This document shows, one piece after another, positions 1 through 12,023 of a stretch of DNA of 64,000 bases. Position numbers and translations under genes: made by a program. How positions within the stretch are numbered: the stretch's first letter is position 1; every line of letters starts with the position of its first letter. The notes beneath the pieces were generated by a model, which worked only from the letters and a program-made list of their open reading frames with translations, searched no databases and was not told the origin of the DNA. This DNA is from Erythrobasidium yunnanense (Eukaryota; Basidiomycota; Cystobasidiomycetes; Erythrobasidiales; Erythrobasidiaceae): the NCBI GenBank assembly GCA_001600175.1, contig BCJC01000006.1:1-64000 (forward strand), in the 5' to 3' direction.

Positions 1-1178
1 TTCGACATTTCCTCTGAATAGGTTGGGTCCGTAGCCTCCATAACGAGGGTTGTCGTAATCCCAGAATCGATTCTGAGTACAGATCTTGCGTACAAGCTGG
101 AGAAAGCTTGCCGACGGGTCTTCAAGCAGGCCGCGTAGCTGCTGGAGAACATCTTCGAATACGTCCTTGATGCTATCGACTTTCGCATCGACCTTCTCCC
201 AGTCTTTATCTTTCTGCTTGATCGCTTCTTCATACTTCTTCCAGCCTTTCCCTGCGACATCAATCAGCTTCAAGACACGTTATTGCAACGCAGTCACCGA
301 CTCTCATCTCTGATTGTATAATCAGGCAAATCCTTATCTACACCAGTGCGCTCCATAGTACCTGTTGCCATGACTGGCACAAGATTATGCTCTGCAAGCA
401 TGGCTGTCACGTAAGGCACGAGAGTCTTTGACAGCTTCATCAACCTTTCCGCGTAAGGGCGCAGCTCGGCAACCAGCTCCAAAGATTTGTGCTTCAGATG
501 CACTCGCACACCATCTCGCTCATCGACGTATTGCGATAGAGGCAGCAAAGTCTGATGCTCCGGGCCAATTTCGACAGATTGGGACAGCAGACGCAAAAAC
601 TTGGCTTGAGGATGCTGAATTGCAATATCCTTTGCGAGGATAGACGTAGAGAAAGGATGAACCGTCTTCATCATTCCAGCGATAGGATCCACGACATGCA
701 GATTCCACAAAGCGCGGCGGACCTCCGACTTGATACCGTTGCTGATCTTGTCCCAGCCTGCTGCGCCATTCTTAAAGTAATCGTCGATGCGAAACTTCCC
801 TCGATCTGCCCACTTCGACTTGAGCCAAAGAGGCGAACCTTCAGACCATTCAGACATGACAAAGTTGAAAACCCTGTCCTCGAGAATCAGAGCAGACTTT
901 TTGGGAGAGTCGTCGGGACCATAATCTCGATAGTGCATGTTGACGACATCTGAAGCTAGGAGCGGAGGTACATAGTCCTTGGCGAGGTGTCTGACAATGG
1001 AGGCACCATATTTGATGAGAAATCTGTTCGGGTCGACCTTATCATCGAGAATCTCGTCGACATAGTTCAGGTCGGGATCGAGGATGTAGTCTACTAGGCG
1101 CTCGTGCCTCTCCAGGTAGAGCTGTCGCTGCTCTCCGTAGTCTGCAACGTCAGTATCGCTGCTGCCGATGAACTGCAT
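1..1178 (-). CDS. Unknown protein, 3' end beyond the window
   Basis: I do not recognise the family. The first exon runs from the ATG at 1178 (M-Q-F-I-G-S) and encodes about 292 residues. An intron at 252-301 (donor GTCGGT, acceptor TCGCAG) keeps the frame open into a second, lysine/glutamate-rich exon that leaves the window at base 1. The N-terminal part is charged and probably helical, with no signal peptide or membrane segment. Close to the left edge there is an aromatic/glycine stretch, NRFWDYDNPRYGGYGPN, which could serve as a search handle. The stop of the next gene on the same strand lies only 18 bp upstream of this ATG, so either the two transcripts overlap or my start is wrong. Length and open frame make it a real gene; function is unknown. 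Confidence 0.6.
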
Positions 1179-1196
1179 CTTGATATCGACACAAAG

Positions 1197-1600
1197 CTAA
1201 CCCTCCAACGCGACTGACAACGCTTCGCAAGCCTCTTTCAGCTTCTTGTTCGCAGCCATCATCTTCTCTAAACCCTTCATCTCGATAGTCTCTTCTTTCC
1301 CGGCAGCAATCTGAGCCTTCGTCTGTTCAGGGTTCCAGCTCAGCACTCGCGTCTCCCTGAGCAGTATGTTAGCTTCGAAAGAACTTACAGATGGTCATCT
1401 TACCTCTGCTCCTCCTCAGTGGGTACGTAGATCCTGCCCATGTTGGCCATGGCAGGTCGCGGCTTTCTCTTTGGGCCCCAATCGATCCTAGACAGCCTAC
1501 TGAGCAGCGTGGATAATAGCTAGTTACAGACGTACGAGTCTTCGTTAAAAGGCGAACTTGGGGCCTTGCGCTCGACTGCAGTAGATTCACTGTCGTCCAT
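1197..1600 (-). CDS. Small unknown charged protein (about 106 aa)
   Basis: Three exons (1536-1600, 1404-1499, 1197-1356) joined across GT-AG introns give exactly 107 codons including the stop. The start is M-D-D-S-E-S at 1600. The protein has an acidic Ser-rich N-terminus, a basic patch (GPKRKPRP), then a Glu/Lys-rich stretch likely to form one long helix or a short coiled coil (EEEQRETRVLSW, then KMMAANKKLKEACEAL). There is no signal peptide or membrane segment. I do not recognise the family. The exact codon sum over three exons supports the splice model. The next gene on the same strand starts 18 bp after the stop, which is unusually tight. PHO88 diverges 93 bp away on the other side. Confidence 0.5.
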
Positions 1601-1693
1601 TGAACGAAAGCAGACAGTACATGAATCTGTCCTTAAATTGAGAGTAATAGCCTTCGTATTTCGAAATGCATGTTTTGCCTTCACACCACAACC

Positions 1694-2460
1694 ATGAACG
1701 CCCAAGTCGCAACCTTAGTGCTCGGCCTAGCTCTGTCGCAAGGAGCAAAACGACTAGATCTTGATCGTCCTGGCATACTCTGGCCAATTCGCGGCGTCTA
1801 CGTCGTCGTCCAGCTCATCCAGCTGGCACTCTACCTCTATATCGCAGCCCAGGCAAGTCAATGCAAGTGAGACAAGGCGCATCTAACACGCTTCTACAGA
1901 TCCGAAAGAAGAAGGACAACACTCTCCTCAAATATGTAGAGCCAAAGCCGATGAGTGTAAGCGATTCGACCCAGCAGGGCGACCTCCGCTGACTTCGAAG
2001 CAGTCCGTCTCTGGCGAGCCGCCTATAGTCGTAACAACGACAGTACGCAATTACGACCTCCTAGAGACATCAAAGGCCATCCGTGGCCTCGCTACAGGCA
2101 TTGCCATGACCGGCTTTATGCATTTGTAGGCTGCTCCTGCCTTTTCGAGGCGACATCCGCTGATCCAATTGCAGCTGGTTCGGGTTCACGCAGCCTCTAC
2201 TTGTATCAAGTGTCACTGTCTGGATATCCTTGTGGAAGTCCAAAGTAGGCGTCCTTCCCGCGAGAATCCCAACTCCGCTAATTGCTATCCAGATTGTACG
2301 CATGCATTTACGCAACGAACAAGGCGCCGAGGACCTCAAGCGACCATTCGGTGCAGGTGTGGCAGGCAACTGGCTTACCGGAGCTGGCCCTTCAACAGAC
2401 AGAGCATCGATCGAAGCAGCAGAAAAGGCGAACCTATTGTACCGCGTGCCGGAGTACTAG
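1694..2460 (+). CDS. PHO88: Pho88/Snd3 family ER membrane protein
   Basis: Pho88 (Snd3) is an ER membrane protein of the SRP-independent targeting pathway, first described through phosphate transport. Five exons (1694-1852, 1900-1956, 2004-2125, 2175-2244, 2293-2460) sum to 192 codons, close to the usual ~190. Family landmarks are the start MNAQV, a hydrophobic segment at about 25-45, IRKKKDNTLLKYVEP after the first intron, TTTVRNYD, GFMHL, DLKRPF and the C-terminal TDRASIEAAEKA. The first intron begins with GC rather than GT (CAG|GCAAGT); the two nearby GT sites would shift the frame out of the conserved IRKKK sequence. The ATG at 1694 is preferred over non-ATG codons upstream because it begins exactly at the family N-terminus. 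Confidence 0.93.
1853..1899 (+). other. GC-AG intron in PHO88
   Basis: This intron has the donor CAG|GCAAGT and ends CTACAG. Only this junction keeps the frame between IAAQ and IRKKK, which are adjacent in Pho88 proteins. The donor matches the extended AG|GCAAGT consensus known for GC-AG introns. Confidence 0.8.
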
Positions 2461-2755
2461 GCGGCATCAATGAGACTATCCATCGAATACACTACTTTGA
2501 GTTCATGCTCAGTCCAGTGCTCGCTTGAATTTGCCCTCTGACGGCCTGCGCAGCCCGGAAGTGTTCTAATCAGCGTACGTTGACTTACACGTTCGCTTCA
2601 GCTTATCAGCCTCAGTCAGCTCACTTGATGAATCGCCTCATCCAGCAATTCGAGCCAGCACTCCACAGACGACTGATAATATCATTTACACGCGTTTGAC
2701 TTCCATGATACATACACTACCAAAGAGCACAGCACAACAACACATCACTACTATT

Positions 2756-3984
2756 CTAACTGAGTGCCTGCCGCAGCGCAGACAGCTTGCTTGCAGATAT
2801 CCTATCCGGGAACGTCACTTCCGCACGAACAATCAGATTCCCCTTCCCACTCTTGCTCGGCATACCCTCCCCTCGTACAATGATCTCCTGTCCTGGCTTT
2901 ATCGTCTTTCCCCCTGCTTCTGAATCAGGATAGGGCAGCTTGAACGAGACCGATCGACCATCTAGCGATTTGACAGTCTTCGTGGGAAGGACCGCAGCAG
3001 AAGAAGATGATGGACCAGTGAGAGCGTCAAGGAGCGGGACTTTGACGGTATAAACTAGATTATCTCCTTCACGCTTGAACCGGTCATGCGGCTTCTCCTC
3101 AACTGTAAAGACGATGGTCTGGCTGACGACATGTCCATTCTTGTTCTCTTCGTTCCCTGCCTCTGCGAAACGGATCTTTGTGCCGGCCTTCCAGCCTGGC
3201 TTGACCGTGATGGTTAGCGGTTTCTCCTCGGAACCCTGCAGAAACTGGTCAATTATTATCGCAAGTCGTATAACAGCAGACCTACCCCATTGACGAGTTT
3301 TCTTGTGAGCTTCAAACGCTTCGTCACCCCTGTGTACAGCTCTTCCAGCGTAAGAGCCAAAGGTTTGTTGATCTCGCTAGGCTGGGGTCGAGGTGACTGA
3401 GGTGCTGAGCGACGACCTGCGCCGCTTGTGAACCCAGAGAATCCATCGTCTCCATCCATGTCCATTCCCATACCGCCTGGCATGCCTCCAAAGCTCGAGA
3501 AACCTCCACGACTACCTCTTCCAGGCATTCCTCCCATCCCTGACATCCCAGGCATACCACCACCGCCTCCCATCTGTGAGAAGAGTGACGCAAAGATGTC
3601 GTTGGGATCGCTGGCTGAGAAATTGAAGCCTCCAGGTGCACCTCCGCCGAAGCTAGCGAAGGGGTTACCGCCAGAACCACCGGCAGAAGACGGAGGTGGA
3701 CCACCCTTTAAACCATCTTCTCCATAGACGTCGTAGATTTGGCGCTTGTCTTTGTCTGATAGCACCTCGTACGCCTCGCTGACCTCCTTGAACTTCTTGC
3801 TTGCTTCCTCTTGCTTGTCAGGATTGCGGTCTGGGTGCCACTTCAGAGCAAGCTTCTTGTATGCAGATTTGAGCTGGTCGTCCTTTGCGTCCTTCGAGAC
3901 GCCTAAAATGGAACTGTCAGGCGAAGTGTCAGCGACGTCAGATGAGGAGAGCAATCCTTGTACGCACTAATAGTCTTTGCCCAT
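2756..3984 (-). CDS. SIS1: Class II J-protein, Sis1/DNAJB1 type
   Basis: A cytosolic Hsp70 co-chaperone of the Sis1 type. A 17-nt coding first exon (MGKDYY) joins to SILGVSKDA, giving a J domain at residues 1-70 with the HPD motif in [13 protein letters not shown] Gly/Phe/Met-rich linker follows (about 80-200; [17 protein letters not shown], then Gly-Met repeats). Two beta-sandwich substrate-binding domains come next ([16 protein letters not shown], then [20 protein letters not shown]), ending in the dimerisation region. There is no cysteine zinc finger, which separates it from class I. Introns lie near 3905-3967 and 3243-3284. The start at 3984 is fixed by the MGKDYY N-terminus. Citrate synthase lies upstream on the same strand. 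Confidence 0.95.
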
Positions 3985-4221
3985 GCTTCTGTATTGTAGT
4001 AGATAAGAGTATGTAGGTTGAGGCGAGCAAAGCCCGGCTGTTTAGGGGTTTTATCACTTCGCTCGCTTGCACGGACAGATCGAGAAGGTTCGAGGAGGAA
4101 CCAGAACATGCAAGAAAAGACGAAACAGAGCAAGAATGGGGTTTCAATCTACTCATTATGCACATATCCTTCTAAAGCATTACTTGCACTCTGTCCCGGG
4201 CAGAACAACTCTACTTGACAT

Positions 4222-6172
4222 TTATACGCCGACTAGCTTGGCCAATACCTCAAGCGACATTGACTTGGGTCGCTCGATGGGCAGACCATAAGCTCTGTCC
4301 CATACCAATTGGGCAGAAGCCATAGCACGTGAGATACCGAAGATCACGGTGTAGTACTCGAACTGGGTCAGACCGTAGTGGTAAAGCAACATTCCGGATG
4401 CAGCATCGACGTTCTAAGTCGAGAAGACGTCAGAGCGTACTTGATAACATTCAGAGGGTACCAGAGCTTACGGGGAAGGGGTTCTTGGTCTTTCCGTGCT
4501 CAGTCAGGACACCTGGGGCGACCTCGAACAGCTGCAACGGTGGTCAGCAATGGAATACAAAGCCACGCAATTCAATACTCACAGCGTTGACAAGCTTGAC
4601 GATAGGGTCGTTGGCGACTTCCTTGTCGGCTACTGCGAACTCTCGAAGGGCAGCGAATCGAGGATCCTGGAGAAACACTCAGCGACAAATACTGAATACA
4701 GAGCTCGTTTAAGCTTACTGGCTTTCGGAGAACGGCGTGTCCGTATCCTGGTACTACACGTCCGCTCTTGAGGACAGACCAGACGTAGTCCTTGATGTTT
4801 TCGGGGCTGATGTTGTCGCCAACGGTCTTTTGCATATCGAGGATGAACTTGAGTACTTCCTGGTTGGCAAGACCGTGCAGAGGACCAGCAAGACCGGCTA
4901 GACCAGCAGAGTAGGAAAGCATTGGGTCGGTGAGGGCGGAACCGACCAGGTGAGTCGTGTGGGCAGAGACGTTTCCTCCTTCGTGATCAGCTGTGAAGAC
5001 ATGTCAGTCTATACTCGTAATTCGCTCATATGTGCGTATTCGCCTACTGTGCAGAGCATTGTAAAGACGGATGAGCTCGATGAATCCCTCCTTGTGTCCG
5101 AGACCGATCTGGTTGGCAAAGTTCCATGACAAATCCTTGCTCTTGTCAACGGCAGGAGCGGGGGCACCATCTTGGTAGACGTTTCTGTAGATACGGGCAG
5201 CGATGGGCCAGACCTTGGCGGACAGGTCGAGGACATCCTCTGCAGTGGTCTTCCAGTACTCGGACTTCTTGATGCCAGATGCGTAGGCCTTGGCGAACTT
5301 GGAGTCGTGGCTGTGGAAGATTGCTAGGTTCAGACAGGGAGACAGCGTATGCTTTCCCGGAAGCACTCACTTCAAGGCAGCCGTGGCCATGACGAACTGG
5401 GTCATTGGGTGAAGAGTCTTGGCTTTATACGAGCAATACATAAGTAAACTTGCTTCTGCAATCTCTTCGAGAACAGCTCACGGAAAGAATCGATGACTTT
5501 CTCGAGGTCTTTCGAGATGACGGATCGCTCGGCGAGCTCAGCGACGAGAGTGTCGGCCTGCTCTTGCGATGGGACCTTGCCAGTCACTGCATACCATCGA
5601 AAAGACATTTATTAGCGGTTACTTGACGGGCCGGCCCACTCAAGGAGCAGAACGGGTTGAGACCGCAACTCACAAAGGTAGAAGAGCATAGACTCTGGGA
5701 GCATCTGCTTGCCGCCTGGTGCTTTGGGAAGAGCTTCCTGGCATTCCGGGATGGTCTTTCCCCAAAATCTGATGCCCTCGTTTGCGTCGAGCACGGAAGG
5801 CTCCCAGAGCATGATCTTGAGGCCTCTCATACCACCAAAGACGTTCTCGACCTTGATCTCGCCGAGAGTCTTGTCTCCATGCTGGGATCTCAGCTTTTTG
5901 GCGAGTTCTTGTCGTTCCGGAATGACTTCGGACAGGACCTCAATGACGCCCTGAGCCAGCAAAAGGGAGTCAGCTACTCTATATCAGCACAAAGTGTTCG
6001 TTGTGATGCAATCACCTTCGAAGAAGCATATCTGACACCACTGGCGGACCTAGCGGAGAGACGAGCCTGCGGCGAGCGAGCAATCAGCATTGAGACATTC
6101 TGTCTAGCTGGATGCTCGCAGCAGACGTCTACTTACACCTGCTGTGAGGCTGCGAGCTGATAGACCGAGCAT
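4222..6172 (-). CDS. CIT1: Citrate synthase, mitochondrial
   Basis: Condenses oxaloacetate with acetyl-CoA in the mitochondrial matrix, the first step of the TCA cycle. The N-terminus ([12 protein letters not shown], then [17 protein letters not shown]) is rich in Arg/Ser and lacks acids, as expected of a presequence. Nine or so exons follow. Recognisable blocks are [39 protein letters not shown], the catalytic His regions [20 protein letters not shown] and [17 protein letters not shown], and the C-terminal [16 protein letters not shown]. The acceptor for the second intron is the GCTCAG before [14 protein letters not shown], since earlier AGs break the frame. Its start lies only 100 bp from the divergent TRM1 start. 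Confidence 0.96.
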
Positions 6173-6272
6173 GATGGGAGTGACGGTTTTGTGCGATAAA
6201 GGGGAGAAAGAGAAACAGAATTCAGAGAAAGTTGGACAAGGCTTGGAATAGAGGAGATTGCCGGAGACTTGC

Positions 6273-8705
6273 ATGCAAGCGACGAGACTGCTCATTCCCA
6301 GATATACATCACTGAATACACAGCTCGCACGCAATATCAGACAGGTCTCCATGCAGACTACATCTATTACCGGCAAGCCTATTCCTGCTGGATTCACTGT
6401 TCACAGAGAAGCTACTACAGAAGTCCTGGTAGAGAGCAGCAATCCCAAAGCAGTCTTCGTCAATCCAATCCAAGAGTTCAACAGGGATCTATCTATTGCT
6501 GCCATCAGAGCTTGGTCCGCGATTACAGATGACGAGAGAAGACTAGCATGGGAGAAGAAGCAGAGTAAACGTAACAACAACAATAACAACAGTCGTCCTG
6601 CAAAGCGAGCAAAGCATGAAGATGGCCAGAATGCTCAAGTAGGATACTCTTGAACGATGCAGCGTGATCTGGTAGATTGACAGTCTCAACAGGAAACAAG
6701 TACCGCGACATCAGCTCCTTCTTCTTCTTCTCCATCTTACAAGCCATACAAATTCACTCTCTTCGAAGGCCTGTCTGCAACTGGGTTGCGATCCATTCGA
6801 TACGCGAAGGAAATCCCTGCTCTTCGGTAAGCTCAAGACTATACTTCATGTTATTTTCACTCTGAAGAACATTTCTGTACGCAGATGGGTGCAGGCGAAT
6901 GATCTTTCCCCTCAAGCAGCCGCCAATATTCGTCTGAATGCAGATTGGAACGACCTAGGACCACCCAAGAGTGCAGATATTCCCAAAGATGACGAAGGTT
7001 CGGACGCCATGCAGAGCAATGGAATGTCTGACAAGCAGAAAGGAAAGGCGAGGGAGATACCGCTGGGGAAAATGCGTGTCAGCCAAGGCGATTGCTGGTG
7101 CGAAGAGCAAGATACGGATATCATGCGTAGACTGACCGTCAATGTGTGCTCAGTTCTGTTCTCTACGAACATCGTGGGGAGCAAGCACGTTTCGATGTAG
7201 TCGACCTGGACCCATATGGGACAGCATCGCCCTTCATCGATGGAGCAGTGCAGGCCGTTAATGATGGTGGTAAGTAGTCCTCTTGTCCTTCCATTTATGC
7301 TGCTCACACTAGGACGCAGGCCTTTTGTGCGTTACGTGTACAGATCTCGCGGTTCTCGCAGGCACGAATTACCCAGAGAAATGGTGGGCAATCCATTCCG
7401 GCAAGGAGAATATTTGATGACAGCTTTGCTAGCTTTTCGAATTATGGAGGTGTCCCAGTCAAGGCAGAATATACTCATGAAATGGTAGGTATTCGGTTAT
7501 ACGAGGTTACGACATCGCTAAGCTCGACAATAGGCGCTACGGATACTGCTCTTTACGCTGGCAACCTCAGCTGGACGGTACGGAAGATGCATAAAGCCTG
7601 TTCTTTCTCTATCTATCGACTACTACGTACGAGTCTTCGTGCGGGTGTACTCTTCGCCGATACAGGTCAAGAAGCTAGCCAGGTCAGTCGTTCTCAGCTG
7701 GCAAAGGCGATTCCGCTCATCTCGGATTTTGCAGCCAAAGCGCTCTGGTCTACGTATGCCATCAATGCCACAACTCGTACATACAGCCTCTCGGACGCGC
7801 AACAGAGAAAACGAATCAAGCCAAGGGGACAACTCAGACTCGCTACGGCTTCGCTTCTGGTCCGCCAGCTGGCCAGTCCTGCAGTCAATGTGATGGACCA
7901 TTTCATGTATGTTTATCAAGCTCGCTTTTGAAGCAAGCTGAACAGCTGCTCTCCTAGATATCCGGGCCGATGTGGAACGGCGAACTGCACGACAACGACT
8001 TCATAGATAGGATCCTTCGGCATATTGACACACCTGAAGCCAATTATGCAACTTACCAGCGAATTCGGGGCATGCTTACGATAGCCAGACATGTAAGCAA
8101 GTCTTCGATGAGAGGGTCCCGGTGCATGCAGCTCACGAGCCATTTCAGGAACTATCGGCCCCATTCTACTACATACCTTCCAAAGTCGCCAGTCTCTTTC
8201 ACGCAACGAGTCCGGCGTTGAACGACGTAGCTTCAGCGCTACTGAATGCGGGCTATCAAGTCTCCCGTTCGCATGCAGCGGCTGGGTCTGTCAAGACGGA
8301 TGCGCCAGGTGATTTCATCTTCGACATTATACGAGAATGGATCAAGACCAATCCCGTCAAGATGGCGAATGTGAAAGAAAACAGTCCAACCCGACATCTG
8401 CTGGACATACCGCAAAAGTAGGCATGAGTCGTTCTACATGTAGCACCTCGCTAATGATTGGGCATAGGCATGAAGTCAATCTAGACTACAACGCACAAGT
8501 TGAGACTGCCATGCTGTCGAATATTAAGCTTGTCCGGTACCAGCAGAATCCTACGGCTCATTGGGGACCGCAGAGCAAGGCCAGTGGAGGAAGTCTGAAC
8601 AAGCCTGTCCAGAACAAGCGGAAGGCAGATCATGGCGACGAAAAGATAGAAGCGGAGGAGGTCACCGATGATAGCCGGGACAAGCAGACGGCTCCTGCGT
8701 CATAA
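6273..8705 (+). CDS. TRM1: tRNA (guanine26-N2)-dimethyltransferase
   Basis: Methylates G26 of tRNAs, in nucleus and mitochondria in yeast. Split over about ten exons. The SAM-binding Rossmann region is visible as [33 protein letters not shown] and [18 protein letters not shown], and the catalytic region as [20 protein letters not shown]-terminal landmarks are [20 protein letters not shown], a cysteine pair region (CHQC, CSQCDGP) likely binding zinc, and a basic tail with NKRKAD that could be a nuclear signal. Two in-frame ATGs exist, at 6273 and 6351; the first adds 26 Arg-rich, acid-free residues resembling a mitochondrial presequence. Leaky use of both starts would mirror the dual targeting known for yeast Trm1, but that is inference. 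Confidence 0.94.
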
Positions 8706-9032
8706 GTTTACAGCTTATCCATAGCTCGAATACGTCTTGTAGGGAAGCTAGCTCTTCCGTGCTTTCCCCATCAGCAGCTAGCCCGTTGTACCTGCAACTC
8801 ACGTGTGAAGCAGATTTAGAAGTCGGTTATTGAGTCTGTCCATACACTTGTCCTTCTAGATCTACTGCCGTAGCTGCTTGATAGATGCGCGACCCTTTGA
8901 CGAGCTATCGGGACTTGACCGGCATTCTGTTCTTTCGATTGACCGACAGTCTTTACACTTCTACCAACTTCTTCTTGCTTGCCGATAACGCAGCCATCAT
9001 CATACACCCTCGAATAGTGTGGTCGACGTCTC
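8706..9032 (+). other. Intergenic region TRM1-DCP2
   Basis: This 327-bp gap between two same-strand genes holds the TRM1 3' UTR and the DCP2 promoter. I see no open frame with support, no RNA gene and no repeat in it. Confidence 0.5.
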
Positions 9033-11799
9033 ATGGCCAGCTCTTCTCACTTTCAGGCGCTCTCCCTTGAGCAGGTCCTCGAGGACTTGGGAAGGTGGGC
9101 TTGCTGCAGCTGCCCTGGACGGTATTTAATGGACGACAGTATAGTGACAACTTGTCTGCAGTCGCTTCATCGTCAATCTACCTCCGGAAGAATTGGAGTC
9201 TATCGAACGTATCTGTTTCCAGATAGAGCAAGCGCATTGGTATTACGAAGACTTCGTACGCCCGCAAGCTGGACATCTACCATCATTTCACCTACGCAAG
9301 TTCTGCGAGATCCTCTTCAGGACAAATCCTCTTCTTTCGCAAGTCGGCCTTTTGTCCTGCCAAGTTGGCAATGACGAGGACTGATTGTTCCTTCATTTGC
9401 AATATTCAGAGACCACGACCCTACGCAAGCGTACGAGCACTTTCTCAAATACAAAGAGAGAGTCCCTGTCTGCGGTGCAATCATCCTATCAGCGAACTGG
9501 GACAAATGCATTCTCGTGAAAGGCTGGAAGTCGGGTGCTTCTTGGAGCTTTCCCAGAGGGAAGATCAACCATGGAGAAGATGAAAGAGACTGTGCTGTTC
9601 GCGAAGTGTGCAGCCTTATTTCCAGCTTTGACGTAAGGCAAGACAGCTAACGGCTTGTTCCGCAGGTCTGGGAAGAGGTTGGATATGACATTTCTCCGCA
9701 TTTCAATCCAGACGTCTACCCTCACGAACCGGATTCACTCACCTGTCCTCCTCCATTACCGCCAGCCGAATATGCTGAAGACGACTGCATCGAAATCATG
9801 ATGAAGGAGCAGCGGATACGAATGTATATCGTATCTGGTGTATCGGAAGAGACAGAGTTCCAGACCAAGACACGCAAAGAGATTAGTGTAAGACGCCCAG
9901 CAGCTTGAGACGTGTCAAATGTCGCTAATGCTGTCACAGGCCATCGCATGGGCGCCTTTGGCTGATCTACCGACTTGGTCGAGAAAGGGGAAAGCATCCA
10001 AGAAAGATCTGAAATGCTATATGGTAACGCCATTCGTAGCGTGAGTCTGTCGAGTGTTTGTATCTGAAAGCGCTTACTCTTCACGTTGCAGTCCTCTTCG
10101 TGCATGGATAGCGCAGCACAAGCCAGGAAGCAGGAGCAAAAAGAAGAAACAAGGCAGATCATCAGCGAGAGCACCTATAGACGACTTCGATATAGAAAAG
10201 GAATTCTACGATGCATTGGCAGAACCGGAGGCACGGTATCAGGAAGACGCGGACGAAGATGGAATTGATCAGCAGGAAGATCTAGCGTCCCGCTCGCAGG
10301 CTTTACAAGCTTTGTTCTTTGGCACAGACAGCTCACCTACTCCTGCCAGCAAGCCTTTCGAGCCATCTACAACAGCCGCAACAAAGTCGCCCAAGACAGG
10401 CAATACGCCGACTTTCGCTGCACTTCCAGTACACGATGACTCCTACGGACAGTTCAGCAATCCCGAGAATAAGCACATTGCCGCAAGCAATACAGCGATA
10501 TCGCCGCCAGCATCGATCAACGGACTGTTCAGAAAGGCTCAACAAGCACCAGACAGAGAGTCGCTTCTGCGGATACTGCATAAAAGTGCCTTCGATGCCA
10601 ACCTTCAGCAACAATCCCAACCTGGTTCCAGAGAAGCAGGGTCTTCTGCTGGGCATACACCTACAGATGCTTTCACAGGCACTGCTGCGCCGTCCACTAT
10701 CCGCGGTCTCACACCCGGGAATCACGTCTTCTCGAATTTGGCGACTCCTTCATTTAGTGACTACCGAGAGTCAGCCTTGTCACCCTCTCAATTCCAATCG
10801 AGAACTTCAGAAGGCCCTGCCGGGAGCGTTCTTGAAAGCGCGCTGACGGAGACGGAGCGCGAGGATGCCAGAGGAGCTATTCTGCTTCAGTTGGCGTCAC
10901 AGCTAGGAGCTGGCCCTACGCCGCCATCGCCAGAAACCTCCGACGAGGAGTATACAGACGAAGATGACGATAGAGACGATGCGACTCCTCTGAATGACCT
11001 ATTAGCTATTTTCAAGGAACAGGTGGCTGCAGACGGTCGTGGGCAATTAGGGGAGATGAAGCTTACGCACGGAGTACTGAAGCGCTTGGAAGATGAGCAA
11101 ACGAGAAGGAAGCTCGAAGACGAAGATCGAGCCAGCAGGGCTCTAGAAGAGGCTATGCTGCGGAGTCAGATGCAGCAGCAAGCACATGGCCAGCTCAAGC
11201 GGAGTCAGAAGGATCCTACGGCAAGCGAGCACCAGACAAATTTACATAGCGGGATCGTACAGAGACACGTCCAAAGTCGAGAGCAGATCCTGCAGATTCT
11301 ACAACCTAGTCCTAAAAGTCCACCTCAGACCCAACCTACAGCTCAGCCCTTACAGCTGCAAGCGTCGAACGATGGTCGGGAGCAGCACAAATCACAACTG
11401 CTTGGTCTGTTCGCGAATGCTTCACCGATTCAGCCGCGGCGTGACGTCCCTGCACATACACTGCAATCAACGCAAAGCAATCCGCCCATGAACACGTTCC
11501 CGAATGGACTACATACCTCGCCGGTCCCTTCACAACAGAAGCAAGGCCACGCAGCTGGCTTGCTATCGCTCTTCAATGCAGCTTCTCCGGCTTCCAAGCC
11601 TTCTATTCCTAATGCTGCCAACCCAACTTACGCACAGCATCCACCTGAATTTGCAAATGGCGATAGACTGCGGCAGTTCAATAGCCTGGTTGCACAAGAT
11701 ACGTATGCTTACAGTAATTCTCAGCCAAATGTAGCAGGGGCAGGTGGAGACCTTGCAAGATTGTTTGCGAATGCTTCACTTCAGCAAAGAGCGCAGTAG
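9033..11799 (+). CDS. DCP2: mRNA decapping enzyme Dcp2
   Basis: Catalytic subunit of the Dcp1-Dcp2 decapping complex in cytoplasmic P-bodies. The N-terminal regulatory domain (box A) is seen as RFIVNLPPEELESIERICFQ and WYYEDFVRP. The Nudix domain follows with a complete Nudix box, GKINHGE...REVWEEVGYDI, which supplies the metal-binding glutamates. Box B is seen as PLRAWIAQHKPGSRSKKKK. The remaining ~550 residues are low in order, rich in Gln/Ser/Pro, with acidic patches and repeated short leucine helices: QALQALFFG, SLLRILHKSAF, DLLAIFKEQ, QILQILQPS, QLLGLFANASP, GLLSLFNAASP and DLARLFANASL. These resemble the helical leucine-rich motifs that recruit Edc3 in fungal Dcp2. Several introns lie in the first 1 kb; the tail is one exon. 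Confidence 0.95.
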
Positions 11800-12023
11800 G
11801 CTCCGTCATTGTACATTCATTCAGGGCCTTTGGTGTATTGTTCATTTGTGGGTCTACACATATTTACCTCCTCTTGTTGTCAACCTGCAGTCACTTGTAG
11901 CGTAGGATCATGTATGTGCTCATAGTACTATGTAGTGAAGGTTGACAGAGCAACTTGTTCGTTGGCAGATAAGGAAAGGTTGTGTAGCGTACAACAGGTA
12001 GAGTGCAACACTGTCCCTTCCTT

